Source: Acidobacteriaceae bacterium (GTDB taxonomy: Bacteria; Acidobacteriota; Terriglobia; Bryobacterales; Bryobacteraceae). Taken from it: a stretch of DNA of 64,000 nt. Positions 29,123 to 35,858 of the stretch are shown here, in pieces. Numbering within the stretch: position 1 is the first letter of the stretch; each line of letters begins with the position of its first letter. Location of the stretch: assembly GCA_019240475.1 (NCBI GenBank), contig JAFAYI010000029.1, forward strand, positions 186,001-250,000, given 5' to 3'. Position numbers and translations under genes: made by a program. The notes beneath the pieces were generated by a model, which searched no databases, was not told where the DNA came from, and was given only the letters and a program-made list of their open reading frames with translations.

Positions 29123-30313
29123 ATGCAAGCAACCGCAGAGATCGCCGAACGCATTTCGAGCATTAGCGTTTCTTCCACATTGAAGGTTTCGGCCGACGCC
29201 GACAAGCTTCGACGCGAAGGAGTGGACGTGGTTGATTTCGGGGCCGGCGAGCCGGACTTCCCTACCCCGGACAACATTAAGCAAGCGGCGATTCAAGCCA
29301 TCCAATCGAACTTCACCAAGTACACGAACGCAGGCGGGACGCCGGAGCTTCGCGAGGCGATTGTGGCGAGGCACCGCGAAGACTTCGGCACAAACTACGC
29401 GGCAGCCGAATGCATGGCCACGGTGGGCGGAAAGCATGCGATCTTCAACTTGATCCAGGCGCTGGTGAATCCTGGAGACGAAGTGGTGATTCCGGCGCCG
29501 TATTGGGTGACATACAAGGATGTTGTCAACTATGCGGGCGGAATCTGCGTGTTTGTCGAAACCGACGAGCATACGGGTTTCGAGGTGAGAGCGGAGATGA
29601 TTGGCCGGCATCTCACGAGGCGGACGAAACTGGTCATCGTCAACTCGCCGAGTAATCCGAGCGGGGCTGTGATCCCGCAAGAAGAGCTGCGGAAGATTTT
29701 GGATCTGACGTCCAAGCGCGGGGTCTTTTTGTTGACAGACGAATGCTACTGCCACTTTCTATATGAAGGGGCGCCGTTCTCGATCGCGGCGGCGCCGGGC
29801 GCCAAGGAGACGGTGGTGGTGGCTGGCTCGCTTTCGAAGACATATGCGATGACCGGCTGGCGGGTCGGCTTCGCACTGGCGCCGGCGGCCATCATCGGCG
29901 CGATGATGAAGCTGCAGAGTCACAGCACGTCGAATCCGACTTCGATTGCGCAGAAGGCCGCTCTGGAGGCGATGAGAGGGCCGCAAGACTCTGTAGGGTC
30001 GATGCTGGCCGAATACCGGAAGCGGCGAGATTTCGTGATCGGGCGGCTGCGCGAGATCGAGGGCGTTTCCATCGTTACTCCCAAGGGCGCGTTCTATGCT
30101 TATCCGAACATCAGCGTGGCGTTTCGCGGCGGGCGAGTGAAGAACGCGATGGAGTTTGCGACGGAGCTGCTGGCCAAGGCGCACGTGGCCGTGGTTCCCG
30201 GAGAGGCTTTCGGGACGAACGAGCATGTGCGGATTTCGTATGCGACTTCGATGCATGAGTTGGAGCGCGGGCTCGATCGACTGGATAAATTTATCGACGG
30301 GCTGCGGGCTTAG
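29123..30313 (+). CDS. Class I/II PLP-dependent aminotransferase (aspartate aminotransferase-like)
   Basis: A 396-residue fold-type I aminotransferase of the Igamma/Ib AspAT type: DFGAGEPDFPTP, YTNAGGTPELREAI, NSPSNPSGAV, DECYCHF and the PLP lysine K239 in SLSKTYAMTGWRVGF, with the carboxylate-binding Arg in HVRISYA. It probably transfers the amino group of aspartate to 2-oxoglutarate. Prephenate or other substrates cannot be ruled out by eye. It starts 13 nt after coaD and is likely co-transcribed. Confidence 0.92.
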   Translation: MQATAEIAERISSISVSSTLKVSADADKLRREGVDVVDFGAGEPDFPTPDNIKQAAIQAIQSNFTKYTNAGGTPELREAIVARHREDFGTNYAAAECMATVGGKHAIFNLIQALVNPGDEVVIPAPYWVTYKDVVNYAGGICVFVETDEHTGFEVRAEMIGRHLTRRTKLVIVNSPSNPSGAVIPQEELRKILDLTSKRGVFLLTDECYCHFLYEGAPFSIAAAPGAKETVVVAGSLSKTYAMTGWRVGFALAPAAIIGAMMKLQSHSTSNPTSIAQKAALEAMRGPQDSVGSMLAEYRKRRDFVIGRLREIEGVSIVTPKGAFYAYPNISVAFRGGRVKNAMEFATELLAKAHVAVVPGEAFGTNEHVRISYATSMHELERGLDRLDKFIDGLRA

Positions 30314-30322
30314 CGAGACCGA

Positions 30323-31564
30323 CTACTCCGGCTGGGGCAGAGGCGCCGGTTGTCCTTTGTCTCGCGAAAGCCAATAGAAGCTCATGGCGGCGAGCAACAA
30401 GAGCAAAGCGGTGCTGCCGTAATAAACATTGCGGATTCCCACGCCGGTAGCGACCGCGCCCGCCAACAACATTCCGATGACCTGCGAGCCTACTATTAAG
30501 GAGACCAAGCTGCCGGTGACGCGGCCGAGCATGTTGCGCGGCGTGTGCTGCTGTATAAGCACCTGCGCGGGGACGACGACGAAGGCGATGCAGAAGCCGA
30601 GCATGAGGATGCCGATGATGGCGGCGGGAATCGTCCCCCAAACGCAGATGACTGCGATGCAGAGACCCACGGCGGCGAGCCCCGCCGCCACCACATGCGA
30701 ATTGGAATGGGCGCGGGTGATGCGGCGCACCAGCGGCGTACCGACGATCATGCCGACGCCGATGAGCGACCCCAGGATGCCGAATAGAGACGTGCTGCCT
30801 CTGAGCACATCGCGCACATACACCGCGAGCAGCGCGCCGAAACAACGGATCGCGAACATGCCGGCGCTCATGGCGGTGATGACAAATGAAATGGCCGGGT
30901 GGGTGAATATAAACCTGACGCCCGAACCGATTTCCGTCGCGACAGAACGCACGGTCTTTAAGGCGGGAGCGGGTTGGTGGCCGATGGTGAGCGTCGAAAT
31001 TATGCCGGCGGAGAAAACGAAAGTAGCGGAATCGATGATGAAGCAGGAGTTTGGGCCAAAGGCGGAGACGAGCAAGCCGGAGATGGCTGGGCTGACGATT
31101 TGCATCATGTAGAAGGCCTGTTGGATGGCCGCGTTGGCGCTAGTGAGGCCGGTGAGCGGGACGATGGCGCGGAGCGTAATGGTCTGGGCTGGGAGAAAGA
31201 AACTGGAGACGGTGCTGGCCGCGAGCAGTATGGCGTAGATCTGCCAGAGCTGGTGAGCAAACAGCAAGAGCAGGAAGAGCGCGGCGCGGCAGAGATCGCT
31301 GGCGATCATAGTGCGCTTGACGTTCCAGGAATCGACAAAGACTCCGGCGACGGGGCTCACGATAGCCAGCGGGAGAAGATAGAAGACCAGCACGAGGCTG
31401 ACGGCGTTCGCGGAGGCGTGCATGCGGAAGCTGACGACCGCGAAGATCGCGTAGATAGCGAGAAAATCTCCGCAGACGCTGACTAACTGGGCGGCCCAGA
31501 GGCGGCGAAGCGCGGGGATTTTGAAGACTTCTCGAAAGGTTAGCGGGGTCGGACTAGACGACAT
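30323..31564 (-). CDS. MFS exporter (DHA3/enterobactin-exporter-like)
   Basis: A 413-residue membrane protein with 12 hydrophobic helices and the MFS_3-type pattern (N-terminal FREVFKIPALRRLWAAQLVS, the A-motif region VSPVAGVFVDSWNVKRTMI, central loop around residue 200). It probably exports a small amphipathic molecule. The start ATGTCGTCTAG sits inside a 13-bp sequence that also forms the end of uvrC, suggesting that this gene directly followed uvrC before the ATPase/DUF4276 module was inserted between them. It lacks a ribosome-binding site; the 13 bases up to and including its ATG (CTGAACACGAATG) almost match those of the DUF4276 gene. Confidence 0.88.
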   Translation of the reverse strand: MSSSPTPLTFREVFKIPALRRLWAAQLVSVCGDFLAIYAIFAVVSFRMHASANAVSLVLVFYLLPLAIVSPVAGVFVDSWNVKRTMIASDLCRAALFLLLLFAHQLWQIYAILLAASTVSSFFLPAQTITLRAIVPLTGLTSANAAIQQAFYMMQIVSPAISGLLVSAFGPNSCFIIDSATFVFSAGIISTLTIGHQPAPALKTVRSVATEIGSGVRFIFTHPAISFVITAMSAGMFAIRCFGALLAVYVRDVLRGSTSLFGILGSLIGVGMIVGTPLVRRITRAHSNSHVVAAGLAAVGLCIAVICVWGTIPAAIIGILMLGFCIAFVVVPAQVLIQQHTPRNMLGRVTGSLVSLIVGSQVIGMLLAGAVATGVGIRNVYYGSTALLLLLAAMSFYWLSRDKGQPAPLPQPE

Positions 31565-31567
31565 TCG
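31555..31567. repeat. 13-bp direct repeat, MFS-side copy
   Basis: TAGACGACATTCG, identical to 33484-33496. In the uvrC frame the minus strand reads Asn-Val-Val-stop, the same last residues as uvrC. It marks the left edge of the ATPase/DUF4276 module. Confidence 0.9.
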
Positions 31568-31589
31568 TGTTCAGTCTGATGCTTGACGG

Positions 31590-32210
31590 TTATTTATCTG
31601 TTTCGAAACTTGCGAGCGCTTCACAAAATACGTGAAAGCTGCGACACTTGTTCAGACCGATGCTCATATGTGGGGCAATGTTCTGTGCTGCTTCAATCTT
31701 TCGAAGGCCGCCTTTAAAATAGCCCGCCCTCTTCATAACGCGTTCAAAGGCTTCCCACGCGGCACCATTGATCCTCTCAGGATCACGGTATGCAGACTTC
31801 GCGGGAACGTTGGGCGAAAGCTTCGGGTAAGCGGCGCATACCGCAGGCCAATCGCCAAAAAACCAGGATTCAAGTTCTTCCACCACAATTCGATTCACGA
31901 TTTGGAACCGGTCGCTCTGAGCGCGCGACTTTGTGATGAGACTGGCCTTTCTGCCGATCTTCTCCAACCGCGCCTTCAATTCGTAACAATTCTCCCGGTC
32001 CCGATCCATCAATACAACGACACGCGTCTTGTCGGGCAAGAACTTGGAATAGCCGCGCAGGCGGGCCGGCAGTCTATCGAGCATCTGATGCTTGCTTTGA
32101 TGCGCGTACACCTCAAACGCGGTCTTTGTAAGAAGCTTCGGTAAGAAGCAACGAAGGAAAGTTTCCATCGAGGCTTCCTCCACAAGGAAGTCTACACGTT
32201 CGATGCTCAT
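31590..32210 (-). CDS. DUF4276-like putative TOPRIM protein of a two-gene module
   Basis: 206 residues resembling the DUF4276 family. A TOPRIM-like layout is visible: an acidic first motif VEEASMETFLR (E11/E12, E16), the DxD motif VVVLMDRDRE (D69, D71) and a third VEELESWFFGD (E111-W116). TOPRIM domains bind Mg2+ and cut or join nucleic acid; in paired defence systems they act as the effector. The C-terminal region (~125-206) is helical (ERINGAAWEAFERVMKRAG). It lies 15 nt downstream of the ATPase gene, so the two are a translationally linked pair. By eye the GC content is well below that of uvrC. The family assignment rests on motif order, without a search. Confidence 0.72.
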   Translation of the reverse strand: MSIERVDFLVEEASMETFLRCFLPKLLTKTAFEVYAHQSKHQMLDRLPARLRGYSKFLPDKTRVVVLMDRDRENCYELKARLEKIGRKASLITKSRAQSDRFQIVNRIVVEELESWFFGDWPAVCAAYPKLSPNVPAKSAYRDPERINGAAWEAFERVMKRAGYFKGGLRKIEAAQNIAPHMSIGLNKCRSFHVFCEALASFETDK

Positions 32211-32225
32211 TCGTGTTTAGAGCCG

Positions 32226-33467
32226 TTAGCGCCGCCTAGGAACCGCATCGTCGGTCAACGGATCTCCAACGCCAAATCGTCCCTCGGCCCAAAGGTCCCC
32301 AAGCGATGCGCCGGACTCTATAAATTCGGAGACACCCTCCACATTGGAGGAGGTGACAGCCTCTGTGAATCCGTCTGTATTCCGATACAAGATTCTGCAT
32401 TCGCCGGGTCGAACCGCATTCAACAGATACGGAGAGTGGGTCGTAACAAGAATCTGGGAATGTTCGCTTGCCTTGCGACATTCCTCGCCCAGGCCAGGGA
32501 GCAGGCGGGGATGCAAGAAGTTTTCCGGCTCCTCGACTCCAATAAATTGAGGGCTGTCTGGATTATAAAGGACGACCAAATAGGCCAGCACCTTAAGAGT
32601 CCCGTCTGAAGTGAATTTCGAAAGAACTGGAGTTTCAAAGGGAGCATCCTTAATTTGCAGCAACAAACGACCGTCAGGCATTGCCTCAGCCAAGACACTT
32701 TCCAAGCGAGGAATTCGCCGGCTCAATACGGAGAAGATTCGCTTTAACCGTTTTGGGTGCTGCTCTTTAAGATATTGCACAACATTGGCCAAGTTATCTC
32801 CTGTCTTGCTGAGCCGCGGTTGCGGCCCGGCCTCGGGTTGATTCCGAGTGTCGTCTACGGAGAGATAAGAAACATACCAATCGGTAATGAATTCTCTTAA
32901 AGCAGCGACTCGTGGATGGTCTTCAAATTGGCCCAGCGTATTAACTGCCAAAAGATCAGGTGACCGCAAAGGCGTCTCGATTCGCGTGTCGTTCTCATCG
33001 GGCATGTCACCGCTGACAGCGCTTCCTCTGCCTTCGTGGTACTCGAGAAATTTAAATGGCTGGCCGTATCTTCCTCGCTTCCATTGGAGCCACTCTTCGA
33101 CGACTATGGGTCCTCTCGCGCGCTCGTCGATTGCGAAATGATAGGTGATGAGCGGCTGTCCGGGCCGTTCACGATATTTCAGTTCAATGGAGATCGGACC
33201 AACAGTTCCGCGCGACTTGATCTCTCTTGCGCGGCCGCGTCTATCCCAAGCATGTCTAAGTCCAAACTGAAAGCATTCGCTAAGGAAATTGAAGACATCG
33301 AAGAGAGTCGATTTTCCGCTGCCGTTCGGGCCCACTAGGACGGTGAGAGGCGTGATCTCACGGAGTTGAACGTTCCTGAGGACTCGATAGTTCTTGACTC
33401 CCAGGTATTCAATTCGCGCGACCTCACGCGAAGGCTTTCCGTTAGTCGCAAGTGACTGAGGTGTCAT
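32226..33467 (-). CDS. OLD/AAA15-type ABC-like ATPase of a two-gene module
   Basis: 413 residues of the AAA_15/AAA_21 (OLD/SMC-like) ATPase class: IEYLGVKNYRVL then Walker A VGPNGSGKST (46-54), an inserted beta-rich and helical region (~80-270), a signature-like LSKFTSDGTLKVLAYLVVL, Walker B FIGVEEPENFLHP near residue 305 and the H-loop TTHSPYLL near 345. Such ATPases are the sensor partner of TOPRIM-like nucleases in OLD, Gabija, PARIS and AbiL-type defence. A 60-base sample inside the gene (32521-32580) counts 45% GC, against 62% in uvrC (33601-33660). The start lies 15 nt after the uvrC stop, so the gene is probably carried on the uvrC transcript. Confidence 0.85.
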   Translation of the reverse strand: MTPQSLATNGKPSREVARIEYLGVKNYRVLRNVQLREITPLTVLVGPNGSGKSTLFDVFNFLSECFQFGLRHAWDRRGRAREIKSRGTVGPISIELKYRERPGQPLITYHFAIDERARGPIVVEEWLQWKRGRYGQPFKFLEYHEGRGSAVSGDMPDENDTRIETPLRSPDLLAVNTLGQFEDHPRVAALREFITDWYVSYLSVDDTRNQPEAGPQPRLSKTGDNLANVVQYLKEQHPKRLKRIFSVLSRRIPRLESVLAEAMPDGRLLLQIKDAPFETPVLSKFTSDGTLKVLAYLVVLYNPDSPQFIGVEEPENFLHPRLLPGLGEECRKASEHSQILVTTHSPYLLNAVRPGECRILYRNTDGFTEAVTSSNVEGVSEFIESGASLGDLWAEGRFGVGDPLTDDAVPRRR

Positions 33468-33482
33468 TCGTCGATCACCGGG

Positions 33483-35297
33483 TTAGACGACATTCGCGGC
33501 TGTCTTGGCCAGTGTATCTTGCAGGCGGGTGGCGCAGGCTTTGCCGACGACGCGCGCCAGTTCCTCAGGGGGGGCTTGGCGGACGCGCTCCAGGCTGCCG
33601 AAGGCGCGCAACAGCTTCTCAACGGTTTTGGGGCCGACGCCCGGAACTTCGTGCAACTCGGAGGTGAGGCGCAGGGCGTTGCGGCGGGTGCGATGGAACG
33701 TGACGGCGAAACGGTGCGCTTCGTCGCGAATAGTTTGCACGAGGTGCAGGATCGGCGAGAACTTCTCCAGAATAATGGGTTCGTCCTCCTGACCGTAGAC
33801 GTAGATCCATTCGTCGCGCTTGGCGATAGAGGCGAGCGGCTGATAGGTGTTGCCCAGGGCTTCGAGCGCTTCGGCGGCGGCATGTAGCTGGCCGAGGCCG
33901 CCATCGACGAGCACCAGACCTGGAAACTTTTGTTTCTCTTCCTGAAGCTTCGAATAGCGGCGCGTGATGACTTCGCGCATGGAAGCGAAATCGTCATTGC
34001 CGACGACGGTGCGGATGATGAACTTACGATAATCGGACTTCTTCATCTTGCCGTCTTCCCACACGACCATGCTGGCGACTTTGTCGGTCCCTTGGATATG
34101 CGAGATGTCGAAGCATTCGATGCGGCGCGGCAGATCGGGCAAGTTGAGGGCTTCCTGGAGCGCTTCGCTTATTGCCTTGGAGGAGGGCTTCATGACGCGG
34201 AAACGCTGATCGAAGCTGTGCTTCGCGTTGGTTTCGACCAGAGCGAGCAGGGCTTTCTTCGCGCCGCGCTGCGGAGTGGTGATTTCGACGCGGCGGACGC
34301 GCCGGTCGGACAAGAAGTCCTGCAGTTCTTCACGCTCTTCGAAGTCGGCCGGAACGTGAATGCGTCCGGGAATGTGCTGGGTGTTGAGGTAGACCTGCTT
34401 CAGGAGAGCTTCGAAGAACTCGGATGGCTCAAAGTGAAGTTGATCTTCCCAGAAGAACTCACGGCGATCGATGATTTTTCCGTGGCGCAGGTGAAAGAGG
34501 TTGACGGCCACTAGCGGCGGCTCGGCGTGATAGGCGAAGATATCCGCGTCGTCGCCTTCGACCGCGTCCATTTTCTGGCGCTGCTCCATCTCGCGAACGG
34601 TATTCATTAGGTTGCGAAGGCTAGCGGCTTCTTCAAAGCGCATCTGGTCGGACGCGACGGTCATGCGGCGCTGCAGCTCATCGGCGAGATCGCGGTGGCG
34701 GCCTTCGAGAAAGAGGCGCACGTCGCGGACAGCGGCGGCATAGGCTTCGTCGGTCGTCAGGGTAGAGGTGCAGGGACCGAGACAGCGATGAATGTGGTAT
34801 TGCAGGCAGGGATGCGTGTGCTTGCGAGTCAGGTCGATTTTGCAGGAAGGGACTTTGAAATGCCGGTGAATGAAGTGCACGAGCCGGTGCGCGAGATTGC
34901 CGGGGAAGAACGGGCCGTAGTAACTGGAGCCGTCCTTGATGAGGCGGCGGGTGACGTAGACTCTCGGATATTTTTCGTTGGTGAGCCGGATGTAGGGGAA
35001 CGTTTTGTCATCGCGCAGGAGGATGTTGAAGCGCGGCTTGTATTCCTTGATGAGGTTGTTTTCAAGAGCGAGAGCTTCTTTGTTGTTGTCGACCTGAACA
35101 AATTGAATGTCGCGCGCTTCGGCAATCAGGCTTCCCGTTTTCGCGTCGGCCAGCCGTTCTTCATTGAAATAACTCCGGACGCGGCTGCGAAGGTTCTTCG
35201 CTTTGCCAACGTAGAGGACGGTTCCCGCTCCGTCAATATAGAGGTAAACGCCTGGCTGGGTGGGAAGCTGCGCTACTTTCTCTCGCAATTGCGTCAT
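33483..35297 (-). CDS. uvrC: Excinuclease ABC subunit C
   Basis: 604 residues with the full UvrC order: GIY-YIG nuclease (~12-90; PGVYLYIDG...VLYVGKAKNLRSRV), a Cys-rich patch (CLQYHIHRCLGPC), UVR domain (~200-235; DLADELQRRM...FEEAASLRN), the RNase H-like 5' nuclease domain (~380-540; CFDISHIQG, LVLVDGGLGQLHAA) and a C-terminal double helix-hairpin-helix (LHEVPGVGPKTVEKLL). It makes the two incisions in nucleotide-excision repair. It is the first gene of a minus-strand run that now reads uvrC-ATPase-DUF4276-MFS with gaps of 15, 15 and 25 nt. The upstream intergenic region is filled with a 43-bp tandem repeat. Confidence 0.97.
   Translation of the reverse strand: MTQLREKVAQLPTQPGVYLYIDGAGTVLYVGKAKNLRSRVRSYFNEERLADAKTGSLIAEARDIQFVQVDNNKEALALENNLIKEYKPRFNILLRDDKTFPYIRLTNEKYPRVYVTRRLIKDGSSYYGPFFPGNLAHRLVHFIHRHFKVPSCKIDLTRKHTHPCLQYHIHRCLGPCTSTLTTDEAYAAAVRDVRLFLEGRHRDLADELQRRMTVASDQMRFEEAASLRNLMNTVREMEQRQKMDAVEGDDADIFAYHAEPPLVAVNLFHLRHGKIIDRREFFWEDQLHFEPSEFFEALLKQVYLNTQHIPGRIHVPADFEEREELQDFLSDRRVRRVEITTPQRGAKKALLALVETNAKHSFDQRFRVMKPSSKAISEALQEALNLPDLPRRIECFDISHIQGTDKVASMVVWEDGKMKKSDYRKFIIRTVVGNDDFASMREVITRRYSKLQEEKQKFPGLVLVDGGLGQLHAAAEALEALGNTYQPLASIAKRDEWIYVYGQEDEPIILEKFSPILHLVQTIRDEAHRFAVTFHRTRRNALRLTSELHEVPGVGPKTVEKLLRAFGSLERVRQAPPEELARVVGKACATRLQDTLAKTAANVV
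33484..33496. repeat. 13-bp direct repeat, uvrC-side copy
   Basis: TAGACGACATTCG overlaps the last codons and stop of uvrC and is identical to 31555-31567, 1,929 bp away. The two copies bracket exactly the ATPase and DUF4276 genes. Confidence 0.9.
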
Positions 35298-35304
35298 TGA
35301 TTAG

Positions 35305-35420
35305 CGCGCACAACGGCCACCAAACGGCCTGTGCCGCTTTGATTGACCGCGCACAACGGCCACCAAACGGCCTGTGCCGCTTTGATTGACCGCGCACAAC
35401 GGCCACCAAACGGCCTGTGC
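35305..35420. repeat. 43-bp tandem repeat (2.7 copies), hairpin-forming
   Basis: Copies at 35305-35347 and 35348-35390 are identical; a third covers the first 30 bases (35391-35420). Each contains GCACAACGGCC-ACCAAAC-GGCCTGTGC, in which GCACA and GGCC pair with GGCC and TGTGC across a 2-nt bulge, giving three consecutive hairpins. The array fills most of the 147-base gap between the divergent uvrC and TPR genes. Confidence 0.92.
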
Positions 35421-35432
35421 GCTGGTGGCAGC

Positions 35433-35438
35433 TATAAT
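35433..35438 (+). promoter_or_regulatory. -10 element of the TPR gene
   Basis: TATAAT ends 6 nt before the GTG start at 35445, so the RNA start would coincide with the start codon. It follows the last hairpin repeat by 12 nt. Confidence 0.6.
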
Positions 35439-35444
35439 CCAATT

Positions 35445-35855
35445 GTGACACGCAAGCGGTTTTTTGTTTGTCTCTTGGGTTTTGCATCGAGTTTGGCGGT
35501 ATCCGGGCAGCAGAAACAGGCCACGCCGCCAGCGGAAAACGAGCAGGAGCCTCCGGAAGAAGATGAATCGGTCGCGCCCGAGAAATTTCCGCTCGATCCA
35601 TTGGAATCGGATCGCAACGTCAGGGTGGGAAATTATTATTGGCGCAAGGGAAACTATCGGGCGGCGCTGCAGCGGTACGAGCGGGCCACCAAATACAACC
35701 CGAGTTCGGCGGACGCGTTCTTCAAAGTGGGCGAGGCGGAAGAGAAGCTAAAGAACAAAGACGCGGCGAAGACGGCGTTTCAGCGCGTGATTCAGATTTC
35801 ACCGGATTCGAAGACAGCACACGAAGCGAAGAAGAAACTCGGCGAGAAAACGTAA
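35445..35855 (+). CDS. Secreted TPR protein, BamD/YbgF-like
   Basis: The GTG start at 35445 gives a proper signal peptide (TRKRFFVCLLGFASSLAVSGQ); the open frame further upstream is repeat DNA. The 136-residue product has a Pro/Glu-rich acidic stretch after the signal peptide and then two to three TPR units (VGNYYWRKGNYRAALQRYERA, FFKVGEAEEKLKNKDAAKTAF), as in BamD or CpoB-type periplasmic helpers. There is no lipobox Cys. It likely works in envelope assembly, partner unknown. Confidence 0.75.
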   Translation: MTRKRFFVCLLGFASSLAVSGQQKQATPPAENEQEPPEEDESVAPEKFPLDPLESDRNVRVGNYYWRKGNYRAALQRYERATKYNPSSADAFFKVGEAEEKLKNKDAAKTAFQRVIQISPDSKTAHEAKKKLGEKT

Positions 35856-35858
35856 AGG

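Noticed and set aside
31568-33483. Terminal inverted repeats of a transposon around the ATPase/DUF4276 module
   Set aside because: The inner ends (TGTTCAGTC... and the complement ACCCGGTGA...) do not match, and no transposase is encoded.
35305-35420. 43-bp repeats as a CRISPR array
   Set aside because: Copies are head-to-tail with no spacers, and no cas genes are nearby.
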